64,000 bases of DNA from Bradyrhizobium sp. CER78 (GCF_029846235.1 NZ_JARVWP010000006.1:310001-374000), one strand, 5' to 3'. Positions 1 through 9,874 are shown, counted from the first letter of the stretch. Numbers and translations: made by a program. Notes: a model not told the origin generated them from the letters alone.

Positions 1-83
1 TGTGCAGGAACACCCCGACCAGCACGGCCGCGTTGACGGCCAGCATCAAGCGCCAGGGGTTTTGCCACATTCGCAGATTCATT
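1..83 (-). CDS. N-terminal fragment of a membrane or exported protein
   Basis: An open frame on the minus strand starts with ATG at 83-81 and runs off the left edge of the window, so only the first 27 residues are visible. They begin MNLRMWQNPWRLMLAVNAAV and continue with a hydrophobic stretch, which fits a signal anchor or first transmembrane helix. An AGGTGGG sequence lies a few bases upstream of the ATG and could serve as ribosome binding site. The product cannot be recognised from this much sequence. It lies downstream of hslU on the same strand, but about 170 bases holding a palindromic repeat separate them. Confidence 0.5.
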
Positions 84-90
84 CGCCCAC

Positions 91-241
91 CTACGTCGTC
101 CCGGCCGAGTGCGCAATTGCGCACGGGGGCCGGGACCCATAACCACGACGGTCGGTTTGTAAACGGGATGCCGGCCCAAGTCTTGATTCAATACGGGCAG
201 CGGTGGTTATGGGTCCCGGCCTTCGCCGGGACGACGGCGCA
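91..241. repeat. Inverted pair of short palindromic repeats
   Basis: Two copies of a GGTTATGGGTCCCGGCC motif lie in opposite orientation at about 91-150 and 199-241, each ending in the self-complementary CCGGGACGACG type sequence. The pair occupies the whole gap between hslU and the partial gene at the left edge. Such repeats are typical intergenic REP-like elements of this bacterial group. In this position they could also fold as a transcription terminator after hslU, although there is no run of T. Confidence 0.6.
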
Positions 242-252
242 GAGCGACGCGG

Positions 253-1557
253 TTACAAAATAAACCGGCTGAGATCGGCGTTCTTGGCGAGGTCGCCGAC
301 ATGCTTGGTCACGTAGTCGGCGTCGACCTGGATGGTTTCGCCGTGGCGATCCGGCGCGGTGAAGGAGATCTCGTCCAGCACCCGCTCCATCACGGTTTGC
401 AGCCGCCGCGCGCCGATATTCTCGACCGTGGAGTTCACGGCGACCGCGACATCGGCCAGCGCGTCGATCGCGCCGTCGGTGATGTCGAGCGTGACGCCCT
501 CGGTCTTCAGCAGCGCGACGTATTGCTTGATCAGCGACGCCTCCGGCTCGGTCAGGATCCGGCGCATGTCGTCGCGAGTCAGCGCCTGCAGCTCGACGCG
601 GATCGGCAGGCGGCCCTGCAACTCGGGCAGCAGGTCTGACGGCTTGGCGATGTGGAAGGCGCCCGAGGCGATGAACAGGATGTGGTCGGTCTTGACCGCA
701 CCGTGCTTGGTCGAGACCGTGGTGCCTTCGATCAGCGGCAGCAGGTCGCGCTGCACGCCTTCGCGGGAGACATCGCCGCCGGCGCGGTTCTCGCGCACGC
801 AGATCTTGTCGATTTCATCCAAGAAGACGATGCCGTTGTTCTCGACCGCGTTGATCGCTTCCTGCACCAGCTGGTCGGTGTCGAGCAGCTTGTCGGATTC
901 TTCGTTGACGAGGATTTCGTGCGAGCCCTCCACGGTCAGGCGGCGGGTCTTGCTGCGTCCGCCCATCTTGCCGAAGATGTCGCCGAGCGAGATCGCGCCC
1001 ATCTGGGCGCCGGGCATGCCGGGGATCTCGAACATCGGCATGCCGCTGCTGCCCGACTGCGTCTCGATCTCGATTTCCTTGTCGTTGAGCTCGCCGGCGC
1101 GCAGCTTCTTGCGGAACGACTCGCGGGTCGCCGGGCTCGATCCCGGGCCGACCAGCGCATCCAGCACGCGCTCCTCGGCGGCAAGCTGGGCGCGGGCCTG
1201 GACGTCCTTGCGCTTGCGCTCGCGGGTCTGCGCGATCGCAACCTCGACGAGGTCGCGGACGATCTGCTCGACGTCGCGGCCGACATAGCCGACCTCGGTG
1301 AACTTGGTGGCCTCGACCTTGAGGAACGGGGCGCCCGCGAGCTTGGCCAGCCGCCGCGCGATCTCGGTCTTGCCGACGCCGGTCGGCCCGATCATCAGGA
1401 TGTTCTTGGGCAGAACCTCCTCGCGCAGGGAACCGGCGAGCTGCAGCCGCCGCCAGCGGTTGCGCAAGGCGATCGACACGGCACGCTTGGCGTCGGACTG
1501 GCCGACGATGAAACGGTCAAGTTCAGAAACGATTTCGCGGGGGGAGAAGTCAGTCAT
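253..1557 (-). CDS. hslU: ATP-dependent protease ATPase subunit HslU
   Basis: HslU (ClpY) is the AAA+ unfoldase that feeds substrates to the HslV peptidase in the cytoplasm. The 434-residue protein has the usual family length, the N-terminal targeting segment [16 protein letters not shown], the Walker A motif GPTGVGKTE near residue 57 and a Walker B FLDEIDK near residue 245. It ends in RFIL, the conserved C-terminal tail that docks into HslV. It is the last gene of an hslV-(broken acetyltransferase)-hslU operon on the minus strand. Its ATG is separated from the remnant's stop codon by only a few bases, so it is probably cotranscribed from the hslV promoter. Confidence 0.97.
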   Translation of the reverse strand: MTDFSPREIVSELDRFIVGQSDAKRAVSIALRNRWRRLQLAGSLREEVLPKNILMIGPTGVGKTEIARRLAKLAGAPFLKVEATKFTEVGYVGRDVEQIVRDLVEVAIAQTRERKRKDVQARAQLAAEERVLDALVGPGSSPATRESFRKKLRAGELNDKEIEIETQSGSSGMPMFEIPGMPGAQMGAISLGDIFGKMGGRSKTRRLTVEGSHEILVNEESDKLLDTDQLVQEAINAVENNGIVFLDEIDKICVRENRAGGDVSREGVQRDLLPLIEGTTVSTKHGAVKTDHILFIASGAFHIAKPSDLLPELQGRLPIRVELQALTRDDMRRILTEPEASLIKQYVALLKTEGVTLDITDGAIDALADVAVAVNSTVENIGARRLQTVMERVLDEISFTAPDRHGETIQVDADYVTKHVGDLAKNADLSRFIL

Positions 1558-1562
1558 TGGCT

Positions 1563-1699
1563 CTAGCTAGGTTGAAAGAACTGTCTCGGCAAGCGCGCTG
1601 GATCGCCCCACCATTCCCGGACATGGGGCAACGCCAGCCACTGCTTGATCAGCGGCAGGTCGGCCGTCGTCATCGGCGGAAACGATACGGGTCGGCCAT
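1563..1699 (-). pseudogene. Frameshifted, truncated GNAT acetyltransferase remnant
   Basis: Between hslV and hslU, an ATG at 1699-1697 opens a frame reading MADPYRFRR and then stops. Removing one base shift gives MTTADLPLIKQWLALPHV followed by REWWGDPA (from the ATG at 1673). This is recognisably the start of an AAC(6')-type GNAT N-acetyltransferase, whose members open with YxFRPMTxxDLPLLxxWLxxPHVxxWWG. After about 35 residues the frame diverges and stops at 1563-1565, so the acetyl-CoA-binding part is missing. The start lies two bases past the hslV stop, as expected for a former middle gene of the operon. I infer a one-base frameshift plus a large internal and C-terminal deletion. A residual short peptide could still be translated from 1673. 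Confidence 0.75.
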
Positions 1700-1701
1700 G
1701 C

Positions 1702-2259
1702 TCAGCCGCCGATCGTCTCGATCGTCACGTTCCGGTTGGTGTAGACGCAGATATCGGCGGCGATATCCAGCGCGCGACGGACGATGGTCTCGGCATCCTT
1801 GTCGGTGTCGACCAGCGCGCGGGCCGCGGCGAGGGCGTAATTGCCGCCAGAGCCGATCGCCATCACGCCGGATTCCGGCTCCAGCACGTCGCCGGTGCCG
1901 GTCAGCACCAGGGACACGTCCTTGTCGGCCACGATCATCATGGCCTCGAGCCGGCGCAGATAGCGGTCGGTGCGCCAGTCCTTGGCCAGCTCGACGGCCG
2001 CCCGGGTCAGCTGCCCAGGATACTGCTCCAGCTTGCTCTCCAGCCGCTCGAACAGCGTGAAGGCGTCGGCGGTGGCCCCGGCAAAGCCGCCGATCACGTC
2101 GCCCTTGCCGATCCGGCGGACCTTCTTGGCGTTGGCCTTGATCACGGTCTGGCCGATCGAGACCTGACCGTCGCCGCCGATCACCACCTTGCCGCCCTTG
2201 CGGACCGTGCAGATCGTGGTGCCATGCCAGACCGGCAGCTCATTTTGGGATGCTTGCAT
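1702..2259 (-). CDS. hslV: ATP-dependent protease peptidase subunit HslV
   Basis: HslV (ClpQ) is the threonine peptidase of the HslUV complex and resembles proteasome beta subunits. The 185-residue product has a short propeptide ending in HG, followed by [20 protein letters not shown], so the catalytic N-terminal threonine would be residue 14 after processing. The [14 protein letters not shown] segment near residue 137 is also characteristic. It is the first gene of the hslV-hslU operon and is transcribed divergently from hisB. GAGAGG lies just upstream of its ATG as ribosome binding site. Confidence 0.97.
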   Translation of the reverse strand: MQASQNELPVWHGTTICTVRKGGKVVIGGDGQVSIGQTVIKANAKKVRRIGKGDVIGGFAGATADAFTLFERLESKLEQYPGQLTRAAVELAKDWRTDRYLRRLEAMMIVADKDVSLVLTGTGDVLEPESGVMAIGSGGNYALAAARALVDTDKDAETIVRRALDIAADICVYTNRNVTIETIGG

Positions 2260-2281
2260 AGGTTACCTCTCTTCCGGGCAG

Positions 2282-2310
2282 ATTTAGGCGGTCGGGCAGG
2301 GGGTTACAAT
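2282..2310 (-). promoter_or_regulatory. Possible RpoH-type promoter of hslVU
   Basis: On the minus strand an ATTG (2310-2307) is followed after 18 bases by CCTAAAT (2288-2282), 23 bases before the hslV start. This loosely resembles the alphaproteobacterial heat-shock consensus CTTG-N17-CYTATNT, with one mismatch in each element and one extra base of spacing. hslVU is a classic heat-shock operon, which is the main support. The match is weak. Confidence 0.3.
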
Positions 2311-2323
2311 CGGGCGAAATCAG

Positions 2324-2370
2324 AGCGTTTTCGAGCGAAGTGGGCACCGGTTCGCGTGAAGAAAACGCGT
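2324..2370. repeat. Palindromic intergenic repeat, family B copy 1
   Basis: A 47-bp element begins AGCGTTTTCGAGCGAAGTGG and ends GAAGAAAACGCGT, with complementary GCGTTTTC and GAAAACGC arms. Near-identical copies occur at 45648-45696 (inverted) and 46709-46755. It lies in the divergent gap between hslV and hisB. No coding potential was seen in it. Confidence 0.8.
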
Positions 2371-2503
2371 CAGAATTAAATCGACAAGGATTTCCGGTCA
2401 CCATGGCCCGAAGTTGGGTCATTTCGAGGTCATCCCGCAGTAGCGAAGGTGACATCAGCCTGTTAAAAGACCGGCGTTTTCGGCACGGGAAAGCTCAATC
2501 TTC

Positions 2504-3097
2504 ATGCGCACCGCAACCATCAAGCGCAAGACCAAGGAGACCGACATCGAGGTGACGGTCAACCTCGACGGGGCAGGCGTATCCACGGTTTCGACCGGGA
2601 TCGGCTTCTTCGACCATATGCTCGACCTCCTGGCCCGGCATTCGCGCATCGACATCACGGTGAAGGCGGATGGCGATCTCCATGTCGATTACCACCACAC
2701 CACCGAAGACGTCGGGATCGCACTTGGCCAGGCCGTGAAGCAGGCGCTCGGCAACATGGCCGGCATCACCCGCTACGCCTCGATCCACATGCCGATGGAC
2801 GAGACGCTGTCGCGCGTCGTGATCGATATTTCCGGCCGCCCGGTGCTGGTGTTCAAGGTCGAGTTCCCGCGCGACAAGATCGGCGAGTTCGACACCGAGC
2901 TGGTCCGCGAATGGTTCAACGCCTTCGCGATGAACGCCGGCGTGACTCTCCACGTCGAGACCCTATATGGCGAGAACAGCCATCATATCTCCGAATCCTG
3001 TTTCAAGGGTTTGGCGAGGGCGCTCCGGACGGCGGTTGCGATCGATCCGCGTGCCCAGGGCGAAGTGCCCTCGACGAAGGGTCAGCTCGGCGGCTGA
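2504..3097 (+). CDS. hisB: Imidazoleglycerol-phosphate dehydratase
   Basis: HisB removes water from imidazole glycerol phosphate in histidine synthesis. The 197-residue protein is the single-function form, without the phosphatase domain found in enterobacteria. It shows the two metal-binding motif repeats of the family: the [12 protein letters not shown] block near residue 66 and the later [14 protein letters not shown] block near residue 164, plus GFFDHML near residue 35. It starts the his cluster hisB-DUF2628-hisH-hisA-hisF-hisE. A palindromic repeat follows its stop codon. Confidence 0.97.
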   Translation: MRTATIKRKTKETDIEVTVNLDGAGVSTVSTGIGFFDHMLDLLARHSRIDITVKADGDLHVDYHHTTEDVGIALGQAVKQALGNMAGITRYASIHMPMDETLSRVVIDISGRPVLVFKVEFPRDKIGEFDTELVREWFNAFAMNAGVTLHVETLYGENSHHISESCFKGLARALRTAVAIDPRAQGEVPSTKGQLGG

Positions 3098-3103
3098 TCC
3101 CGG

Positions 3104-3150
3104 GAGCATGATCCGGAAACGGCGACACCGGTTTTCCCGGAGATCATGCT
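3104..3150. repeat. Palindromic intergenic repeat, family A copy 1
   Basis: The element opens with GAGCATGATCCGGAAA and closes with the inverse GATCATGCT, separated by ACACCGGTTTTCC. Copies recur at 6312-6360 and 43190-43238, with a decayed copy at 59519-59558. It sits seven bases after the hisB stop codon and could form a hairpin in the transcript, although no T-run follows. Confidence 0.8.
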
Positions 3151-3182
3151 GTAAGTAGAGTCCATCCTCGGCGGAGCGTTCG

Positions 3183-3713
3183 ATGCCGGTCTATACAGTG
3201 CATGCCCCCGTGGCCAACGGCGCCGATCTCGCGGCGACCGACAAGTTCGTCTTCGTGCGCGACGGCTTCCATTTCTGGGCCGCGGTCGCGGGCGTGATCT
3301 GGCTTGCCTGGAACAGGCTCTGGCTGGCGCTGATCGGCTGGCTCGTCCTCACCTTCGCGATCGATTATGCGCTGACCAAGCTCGGGATCGGCCGCGGCGC
3401 GGTCCTCCTCGTCGACCTCGTGTTGATGGTGCTGATCGGGCTGGAGGCCGCAACCTTGCAGCGCTGGACGCTGTCGCGGCGCAAATGGCGCCAGCTCGAC
3501 ATCGTGGTGGCCGACGACGTGGAAGCCGCCGAGCGCCGCTTCTTCGAGCGCTGGACCGCGCGGCATCGCGGCGGCTTCAACGACCAGCGGTCTGTCGATC
3601 GCGGCGGGCCGCCGCCGACCCGGGACGTTCCCGGTCAATCATTCTCAAAACCCCCGCCGATGCCGCAGGGCGGCATCATCGGATTGTTTCCAGAGCCAGG
3701 AGGATCGCGATGA
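3183..3713 (+). CDS. DUF2628 family membrane protein in the his operon
   Basis: The 176-residue protein starts MPVYTVHAP and contains an N-terminal [13 protein letters not shown] block followed by two or three hydrophobic segments between about residues 35 and 90, which is the pattern of the DUF2628 family. Its function is unknown. The C-terminal third is hydrophilic and proline rich. Its stop codon overlaps the hisH start in an ATGA arrangement, so it is translationally coupled to histidine genes. I know of no established role in histidine synthesis, and the linkage is probably positional. It is well supported as a real gene by the coupling and the recognisable family. Confidence 0.85.
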   Translation: MPVYTVHAPVANGADLAATDKFVFVRDGFHFWAAVAGVIWLAWNRLWLALIGWLVLTFAIDYALTKLGIGRGAVLLVDLVLMVLIGLEAATLQRWTLSRRKWRQLDIVVADDVEAAERRFFERWTARHRGGFNDQRSVDRGGPPPTRDVPGQSFSKPPPMPQGGIIGLFPEPGGSR

Positions 3714-4360
3714 CGGTTGCAATCATCGATTACGGCTCCGGCAATCTGCATTCGGCGGCAAAGGCCTTCGAGCGCGCCGCGCGCAGCATGGAGGATCCGC
3801 AAGCCATCAAGGTGACGCGCGATCCCGACGCGGTATATCGCGCCGATCGGATCGTGCTGCCCGGCGTCGGTGCGTTTGCCGATTGCCGCCGCGGCGTCGA
3901 TGCGGTCGACGGCATGCTGGAAGCGCTGACCGAGGCGGTGCGGGTCAAGGCGCGGCCGTTCTTCGGCATCTGCGTCGGCATGCAGCTGATGGCGACGCGC
4001 GGCAAGGAGCACGTCATCACCGAGGGCTTCAACTGGATCGGCGGCGACGTCGTGAAGATCGAGCCGCGCGACGAGAACCTGAAGGTCCCGCACATGGGCT
4101 GGAATACGCTCGACATGGTCCGCGAGCATCCGGTGCTGGAGCGGCTGCCGCTCGGCCCGAAGGGACGCCACGCCTATTTCGTGCACTCGTATCACCTCAA
4201 CGCCGCCAACGAGGCGGACGTGCTGGCGCGCGCCGACTATGGCGGGCCGGTGACCGCTATCGTCGGCAAGGACACCGCCATCGGCACCCAGTTTCACCCC
4301 GAGAAGAGCCAGCGCTTCGGCCTCGCTCTGATCTCCAATTTCTTGAAGTGGAAGCCGTGA
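3710..4360 (+). CDS. hisH: Imidazole glycerol phosphate synthase, glutamine amidotransferase subunit HisH
   Basis: HisH hydrolyses glutamine and passes ammonia to HisF, which forms imidazole glycerol phosphate and AICAR. The 216-residue class I amidotransferase starts [15 protein letters not shown]. It has the nucleophile Cys88 in [12 protein letters not shown] and the His-Glu pair in GTQFHPEKS near the C-terminus. The ATG at 3710 overlaps the stop of the preceding DUF2628 gene. An in-frame extension further upstream is possible but would run through that gene. Its own stop overlaps the GTG start of hisA. Confidence 0.97.
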   Translation: MTVAIIDYGSGNLHSAAKAFERAARSMEDPQAIKVTRDPDAVYRADRIVLPGVGAFADCRRGVDAVDGMLEALTEAVRVKARPFFGICVGMQLMATRGKEHVITEGFNWIGGDVVKIEPRDENLKVPHMGWNTLDMVREHPVLERLPLGPKGRHAYFVHSYHLNAANEADVLARADYGGPVTAIVGKDTAIGTQFHPEKSQRFGLALISNFLKWKP

Positions 4361-5088
4361 TCCTTTTTCCAGCGGTTGATCTGAAGAACGGCCAGTGCGT
4401 GCGCCTGGAGCAGGGCGACATGGCGCGCGCCACCGTGTTCAATCTCGATCCGGCGGCGCAGGCAAAGAGCTTCGCCGCGCAGGGCTTCGAATATCTCCAT
4501 GTCGTCGATCTCGACGGCGCCTTCGCCGGCAAGCCGATGAATGCGCACGCGGTGGAGGCAATGCTGAAGGCCGTCACCATGCCGGTGCAACTCGGCGGCG
4601 GCATCCGCGATCTCAAGACCATCGAGGCCTGGCTCGACAAGGGCATCACGCGCGTCATCATCGGCACCACCGCGGTGCGCGATCCGGAGCTCGTGAAGGG
4701 CGCGGCGAAGCAATTCCCTAGCCGCGTGGCGGTAGGCCTCGATGCACGCGACGGCAACGTCGCGGTCGAGGGCTGGGCCGAAACCTCGCATGTGACTGCG
4801 CTCGAGATCGCGCAGCGGTTCGAGGACGCCGGCGTCGCCGCGATCATCTTCACGGACATTGCACGCGACGGCCTGCTCAAGGGGCTCAACCTCGATGCGA
4901 CCATTGCGCTCGCCGACCGCATCTCGATCCCGGTGATCGCCTCCGGCGGCTTCGCCTCGATCGACGACGTCAAGGCGTTGCTGGAGCCGCGTGCGAAGAA
5001 GCTCGCCGGCGCGATCGTCGGCCGTGCGCTCTACGACGGCCGGCTCGATCCGGCCGCCGCGCTCAAGCTGATCCGAAGCGCAGCTTAG
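4357..5088 (+). CDS. hisA: Phosphoribosylformimino-5-aminoimidazole carboxamide ribotide isomerase
   Basis: HisA isomerises ProFAR to PRFAR in histidine synthesis using a (beta/alpha)8 barrel. The 243-residue product begins [20 protein letters not shown], with the catalytic aspartate in the first strand, and has the phosphate-binding motifs GGGIRD and ASGGFAS. I place the start at GTG 4357, overlapping the hisH stop, because the known family N-terminus begins there. Longer frames upstream read through hisH in another phase. hisF follows after an 11-base gap carrying AGGAGG-like sequence. Confidence 0.96.
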   Translation: MILFPAVDLKNGQCVRLEQGDMARATVFNLDPAAQAKSFAAQGFEYLHVVDLDGAFAGKPMNAHAVEAMLKAVTMPVQLGGGIRDLKTIEAWLDKGITRVIIGTTAVRDPELVKGAAKQFPSRVAVGLDARDGNVAVEGWAETSHVTALEIAQRFEDAGVAAIIFTDIARDGLLKGLNLDATIALADRISIPVIASGGFASIDDVKALLEPRAKKLAGAIVGRALYDGRLDPAAALKLIRSAA

Positions 5089-5099
5089 GAGGCAGAGAC

Positions 5100-5876
5100 A
5101 TGTTCAAGGTTCGCGTGATCCCCTGTCTCGACGTCAAGGACGGGCGCGTGGTCAAGGGCGTCAACTTCGTCGATCTGCGCGACGCCGGCGATCCGGTCGA
5201 GGCCGCGATCGCCTATGACGCCGCCGGCGCCGACGAGCTCACCTTCCTCGACATCACCGCCACCCACGAGAACCGCGGCATCATGCTGGACGTGGTGCGG
5301 CGGACGGCGGAGGCCTGCTTCATGCCACTGACGGTCGGCGGCGGCGTTCGCACCGTCGATGACATCAAGACCCTGCTGCGCTCCGGCGCCGACAAGGTCT
5401 CGATCAATTCAGCAGCGGTCAGCCGCCGCGAGTTCGTCAAGGAAGCCGCCGAGAAGTTCGGCGAGCAATGCATCGTGGTCGCGATCGACGCCAAGCGGGT
5501 CAAGCGCGCCGGCGGCTCCGACCGCTGGGAGATCTTCACCCATGGTGGACGTAATGCCACCGGGATCGACGCCATCGAATATGCCCAGGAAGTCGTCGCG
5601 CTCGGCGCCGGCGAGATCCTGCTGACCTCGATGGACCGCGACGGCACACGGCAGGGCTTTGACCTGCCGCTGACCCGGGCGATCGCGGACAGTGTCCCCG
5701 TACCGGTCGTCGCGTCCGGCGGCGTCGGCAATCTCGATCATCTGGTCGATGGCGTCCGCGAGGGTCATGCAACCGGCGTGCTGGCCGCGTCGATCTTCCA
5801 CTTCGGGGAATTCACCATCCGCCAGGCCAAGGATCACATGGTGCGCGCCGGCTTGCCGATGCGCCTTGATCCGTAA
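5100..5876 (+). CDS. hisF: Imidazole glycerol phosphate synthase, cyclase subunit HisF
   Basis: HisF uses ammonia delivered by HisH to close the imidazole ring. The 258-residue barrel protein starts [20 protein letters not shown], with the catalytic Asp11 in CLDVKDG. It has the second catalytic aspartate in [15 protein letters not shown] near residue 180 and phosphate-binding loops GGGVRT and ASGGVGN. The length is normal for the family. TTAGGAGGC just upstream of the ATG is a strong ribosome binding site. Confidence 0.98.
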   Translation: MFKVRVIPCLDVKDGRVVKGVNFVDLRDAGDPVEAAIAYDAAGADELTFLDITATHENRGIMLDVVRRTAEACFMPLTVGGGVRTVDDIKTLLRSGADKVSINSAAVSRREFVKEAAEKFGEQCIVVAIDAKRVKRAGGSDRWEIFTHGGRNATGIDAIEYAQEVVALGAGEILLTSMDRDGTRQGFDLPLTRAIADSVPVPVVASGGVGNLDHLVDGVREGHATGVLAASIFHFGEFTIRQAKDHMVRAGLPMRLDP

Positions 5877-5988
5877 CCTTGATCCCTTGCCTTCGCGCGT
5901 GATCTGGGACTCCTTGTCACAAAAATGCTAAGTCCCCACCTAGGGGATGGCACCTTGCGGTGCCGGTGCGCATGCTTGAGTTGAGTTG

Positions 5989-6312
5989 ATGCCGCGTTTC
6001 ACGGTCCACGATTTGGCTGCCACCATCGACGCCCGCGCTGATTCGGGCGGCGAGGCGTCCTACACCCGCAAGCTGCTCGACAAGGGCGCGGAGCACTGCG
6101 CCAAGAAATTGGGCGAGGAGGCGGTCGAGACCGTGATCGCCGCAGTCGAGAATGACCGCGATCATCTCATCGCGGAAAGTGCCGATCTCGTGTTTCACCT
6201 GCTGGTTCTGCTGAAGTCACGCGGCGTGAAGCTGGAGGATGTCGAGGCCGTGCTGGAGAAGCGCACCGCGATGTCGGGACTGGAAGAGAAGGCGTCGCGC
6301 AAGCGCGACTAG
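5989..6312 (+). CDS. hisE: Phosphoribosyl-ATP pyrophosphatase
   Basis: HisE hydrolyses phosphoribosyl-ATP to phosphoribosyl-AMP, the second step of histidine synthesis. The 107-residue all-helical protein has the MazG-like metal-binding pattern in KKLGEEAVETVIAA and the following ADLVFHLLVLL. It is the stand-alone form rather than the HisI-HisE fusion. I chose the ATG at 5989; a TTG codon directly before it is an equivalent alternative. It is 112 bases after hisF and ends inside a palindromic repeat of family A that could act as a terminator. Confidence 0.96.
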   Translation: MPRFTVHDLAATIDARADSGGEASYTRKLLDKGAEHCAKKLGEEAVETVIAAVENDRDHLIAESADLVFHLLVLLKSRGVKLEDVEAVLEKRTAMSGLEEKASRKRD

Positions 6313-6360
6313 AGCATGATCCGGAAAAGTGTGAAGCGGTTTTCCGAAGGGATCATGCTC
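6312..6360. repeat. Palindromic intergenic repeat, family A copy 2
   Basis: The element runs from GAGCATGATCCGGAAAAGTG to the inverse GGGATCATGCTC. It overlaps the last base of the hisE stop codon and separates hisE from coaA. It closely matches copies at 3104-3150 and 43190-43238. Confidence 0.85.
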
Positions 6361-6448
6361 AAACAAGGAGGTAAAGCGCGATGACGATTCAATTCAATCG
6401 CATCGCGCTTTGGCGCAAATGATCGAGCGCATTGAGAGGGGCGGCCTC

Positions 6449-7405
6449 ATGGACATCCGGGCACCAGATCAGCAGTACAACCCCTACCGCGTCTTCACGC
6501 GCCAGCAATGGTCGCATCTGCGCGACGATACGCCGATGACGCTGGAGCCCGGCGAGTTCGACCGCCTGCGTTCGATGCACGACCGCCTCGATCTGCAGGA
6601 GGTCGAGGACATTTACCTGCCGCTATCGCGGCTGCTCTCGATCTATGTCGACGCGACCCAGCGGCTGTATTATTCGCAGCGCCAGTTCCTCGCGATCCGC
6701 GATCGCAAGATGCCCTACATCGTCGGCGTCGCCGGCTCGGTCGCGGTCGGCAAGTCGACCACGGCTCGCGTGCTGCAAGCGCTGCTGGCGCGCTGGTCGC
6801 CGCGGCCGAAGGTCGATTTGATCACGACCGACGGTTTCCTGTTTCCCAATGCCGTGCTCGAGCGGCAGGGCATCATGCAGAAGAAGGGCTTCCCCGAGAG
6901 CTACGACCTGCCGACGCTGCTGTCGTTCCTCAGCGACATCAAGGCGGGACGGCGCCGGGTGCGCGCGCCGGTCTATTCGCATCTGACCTACGACATCGTG
7001 CCGAACAAGTGGGTCGAGATCGACCAGCCGGACATCCTGATCGTCGAGGGCGTCAACGTGCTGCAGACCGGGCGGCTGCCGCGTGACGGCAAGGCGGTGC
7101 CGTTCGTCTCCGACTTCTTCGATTTCTCGGTCTATATAGACGCCGACGAAGCGGTGCTGCGGGAGTGGTACATCAAGCGCTTCCTGGCGCTGCGCGACAC
7201 CGCGTTCACCGACCCTCGGTCCTACTTCCACCGCTACGCGCTGCTGTCGGACGAGGAAGCCACCGCGACCGCGATCGCGATCTGGGAGCGTACCAACCTC
7301 GCCAATCTCGAGGACAACATCCTGCCGACCCGCCCGCGCGCGACGCTGATCCTGAAGAAGGGCGCCGATCATGTGGTGCAGTCGGTCGCGTTGCGCCGGC
7401 TGTAA
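6449..7405 (+). CDS. coaA: Type I pantothenate kinase
   Basis: CoaA phosphorylates pantothenate, the first and controlling step of coenzyme A synthesis. The 318-residue protein carries the Walker A motif [15 protein letters not shown] near residue 90, the [13 protein letters not shown] segment and the [13 protein letters not shown] block (KKGFPESYD), all characteristic of the bacterial type I enzyme. I start it at the ATG at 6449, giving [16 protein letters not shown], because GAGAGGGG lies at proper spacing and close relatives begin there. An upstream in-frame ATG at 6410 is less likely. It follows the his genes in the same direction. Confidence 0.96.
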   Translation: MDIRAPDQQYNPYRVFTRQQWSHLRDDTPMTLEPGEFDRLRSMHDRLDLQEVEDIYLPLSRLLSIYVDATQRLYYSQRQFLAIRDRKMPYIVGVAGSVAVGKSTTARVLQALLARWSPRPKVDLITTDGFLFPNAVLERQGIMQKKGFPESYDLPTLLSFLSDIKAGRRRVRAPVYSHLTYDIVPNKWVEIDQPDILIVEGVNVLQTGRLPRDGKAVPFVSDFFDFSVYIDADEAVLREWYIKRFLALRDTAFTDPRSYFHRYALLSDEEATATAIAIWERTNLANLEDNILPTRPRATLILKKGADHVVQSVALRRL

Positions 7406-7410
7406 GGTTC

Positions 7411-7496
7411 GTCATTGCGAGGAGCGATAGCGACGAAGCAATCCATCGCTCCGCACATGCCGAAGCATGGATTGCTTCGCTCCGCTCGCAATGACG
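7411..7496. repeat. Long hairpin repeat, family C copy 1
   Basis: GTCATTGCGAGGAGCGATAG on the left is mirrored by CTCCGCTCGCAATGAC on the right, and an inner GAAGCAATCCA is mirrored by TGGATTGCTTC. The resulting stem-loop of about 86 bases lies between the convergent coaA and sensor kinase genes, where it may end transcription from both sides. A second copy is at 63317-63400. Confidence 0.9.
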
Positions 7497-7512
7497 AACT
7501 AGTGAGGCGTAT

Positions 7513-9771
7513 CTACGCCGCGATATGTCTCCCGGCGGCGAGGCTCGCGAGCGCTTCTTCCAGCTTCTCGCGGTCGAGCGGCTTGATCAGGAAGCCGTCC
7601 ATGCCGGCTTCGAAGCAGGCATAGCGATCCTCCACCAGCGTGTTGGCGGTCAGCGCCAGGATCGGCGTCCGGCGTCCGGACTGGGCGGCCAGCCCGCCGG
7701 ATTCTTGGGCGCGGATCTGCTTGGTGGTCTCGATGCCGTTGAGGCGCGGCATCTGGATGTCCATCAGCACGATATCATAGGGCGTGCCGGCCGATGTCGC
7801 CGAGAGCCAGGATTCCATTGCCTGCTCGCCATTGGTGGTGATGACCACGTTGTGGCCGAGCCGGGTGAGCAGCGAGCGCATCAGCAGTGCGTTGATCTCA
7901 TTGTCTTCCGCAACCAGGATCGAGAGCCCCTTGTCCGGTGGCGCAGCCGGCGCAGTAGGCGCGGACTCAGTGACCGTCTCGATTGCAAGGCTTGGTGCGG
8001 CGATCTCGGGTGACGCGGTCAGGCGCGCGGCGAGCGACGAGGCGCGGAGCGGCTTGACCAGATAGCCGGTGAACATCGCCGTCTCGGAGGCCGCAAGGTC
8101 CTGCCGGGTCGACGGCGTGACCATCACGATGCGATGGCTTGCATGGATGCGGGCAGCGCTAGCGAACGCCTCCATCGTCTGGGGGCCGAGCGTGTGATCG
8201 ATCAGCACCGTGTGCCAGCTCCGCTCCGGCAGCAGTGCCTCGGCGACATTGGCATCCGACACGATGCAGGTTTGCGCGCCCCAACGCTGCAGCCGCCGCG
8301 AGATCAGCGAAGCCTCGATGCTGTGCGGCGCGACCAGCATGATCGACTGGCCGGCGAGATCAGGCGCCGTGAAGCTATTGGCCTCGCCGGTGTCGGCGGT
8401 GGCGAGCGGGATCGACACCTCGAAGGTCGAGCCTGAACCCGGCGTGCTTGCGAGCGTGATGCGGCCGCCCATGCGCCTGACGATGCGGTCGCTGATCGAA
8501 AGGCCGAGGCCGGTGCCGCCATAGCTGCGCGCGATGCGATCGTCGGCCTGCTCGAACTCCCGGAAGATGCGCTGCTGCGCTTCCGGTGCGATGCCGATGC
8601 CGGTGTCGCGAACCAGGAAGCTGATCTCGTTCGGCCAGATGCCGGGCTCGACGATCAGCGCGACGCCGCCGGTCGCGGTGAACTTGATGGCATTGCCGGC
8701 GAGATTGAGCAGCACCTGGCGCAGCCGCGCGGCATCGCCGGTCACCTGCATCGGCAGTCGCTCGTCGACATAGGCGGCGATCTCGATGCCCTTGGTCTGC
8801 GCGCGCGGCGCCAGCAGCTCGGTGATGTCCTCGATCAGGCCGGACAGCGCAAAGGCGCGGTGTTCGAGATCGATCTTGCCGGCTTCGATCTTGGAATAGT
8901 CGAGCAGCTCCTCGATCAGCGCCATCAGCGCATCGCCTGATGTCTTGACCGCCTTGACGTAGGTCATCTGCTCCGGCGTCAGCTGGGTGTCCATCAACAG
9001 CCCGCTCATGCCGATGATGCCGTTCAGCGGCGTGCGGATCTCGTGGCTCGCCATCGCCAGGAAGCGCGACTTGGCGCGGTTGGCGGCGTCGGCCTGATCG
9101 CGCGCCTCGGTCAGCGCGCGCTCGCTCTCGGTGCGGTCGGTGACGTCGCGGCCGACGCTCTGCATCTCCGCGGGCGCGCCGGCATCGCTGCGCACGAGGC
9201 CCTCGCGCCAGGCGATCCAGCGCGGCCCGAGCGGTCCCTCGATCTTCTGGTCGTAGACCCGGGTCCCGTTGGATTCGAGCGCGGTGTCGCCCTGCTCGAG
9301 CACCTTGAGCGTGGTGGTGCTGCCGATCAGTTCGCTGCGGGGGATCTGCGCCAGCTCGCAATAGGCGTCGTTGGCATAGGTGATGCGGCCGTCGAGGTCG
9401 CGCAGCACGATCAAATCGTCTTGTGCCTCGAACAGGGTGGAGGCGCGCTGCTCGGCTTCCTGTAGTTCCCAGTTGCGGTCGGCCATCGCCTCGTTGTGCA
9501 TGGCGATGGTGCGCAGCCGTCTGCGCATCAGCCGCAGGCGGATGCCGAGCGTCACGATCCAGAGGCAGGCCAGCGCGAACAGGAAGCTGACCCCGATCGC
9601 GAATGCATTGGGGTCGTAACCGCTGTGCGGCGAGAGGGCGCCGGAGATGAACCCGAAGGCGCTGCCGAATGCGACGGAGAAGATCGTGAAGGAGCGGACG
9701 ATCGTCGCGACCCAGGAATGGCGCCGCAGGAAGCGGCGAAGGCGTAGCTTGATCCGGAAGAAACGCCCCAT
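7513..9771 (-). CDS. PAS-containing hybrid sensor histidine kinase with two receiver-like domains
   Basis: This 752-residue membrane protein is a signalling histidine kinase of unknown stimulus. It has two transmembrane segments near residues 22-45 and 58-78, a coiled linker and a PAS domain around 105-215. The phosphoacceptor box [16 protein letters not shown] is near residue 245, followed by an ATPase domain with [16 protein letters not shown] and GGTGLGLSI. The C-terminal receiver has the full acidic pair ([10 protein letters not shown]) and the phosphorylated aspartate in VLMDIQMP. The receiver before it lacks the acidic pair (IMLVAPHS) though it keeps VLIDHTLG, so it is probably degenerate. 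The ATG at 9771 is preferred to a TTG three bases earlier. It has no partner response regulator nearby. Confidence 0.92.
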   Translation of the reverse strand: MGRFFRIKLRLRRFLRRHSWVATIVRSFTIFSVAFGSAFGFISGALSPHSGYDPNAFAIGVSFLFALACLWIVTLGIRLRLMRRRLRTIAMHNEAMADRNWELQEAEQRASTLFEAQDDLIVLRDLDGRITYANDAYCELAQIPRSELIGSTTTLKVLEQGDTALESNGTRVYDQKIEGPLGPRWIAWREGLVRSDAGAPAEMQSVGRDVTDRTESERALTEARDQADAANRAKSRFLAMASHEIRTPLNGIIGMSGLLMDTQLTPEQMTYVKAVKTSGDALMALIEELLDYSKIEAGKIDLEHRAFALSGLIEDITELLAPRAQTKGIEIAAYVDERLPMQVTGDAARLRQVLLNLAGNAIKFTATGGVALIVEPGIWPNEISFLVRDTGIGIAPEAQQRIFREFEQADDRIARSYGGTGLGLSISDRIVRRMGGRITLASTPGSGSTFEVSIPLATADTGEANSFTAPDLAGQSIMLVAPHSIEASLISRRLQRWGAQTCIVSDANVAEALLPERSWHTVLIDHTLGPQTMEAFASAARIHASHRIVMVTPSTRQDLAASETAMFTGYLVKPLRASSLAARLTASPEIAAPSLAIETVTESAPTAPAAPPDKGLSILVAEDNEINALLMRSLLTRLGHNVVITTNGEQAMESWLSATSAGTPYDIVLMDIQMPRLNGIETTKQIRAQESGGLAAQSGRRTPILALTANTLVEDRYACFEAGMDGFLIKPLDREKLEEALASLAAGRHIAA

Positions 9772-9874
9772 CAATGGTGGTCCTGAGAGTGCCCGATCTG
9801 GCGATGAGGATGCGTCGGCGACCTTGCAAAGTGCTTGAAGTTAGTGGCTGTTTCGCGTTGCCCTCGGAACAGGG

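Noticed and set aside
7415..7624. Plus-strand 69-codon frame after coaA
   Set aside because: Encoded mostly by the family C hairpin repeat and the antisense of the sensor kinase end.
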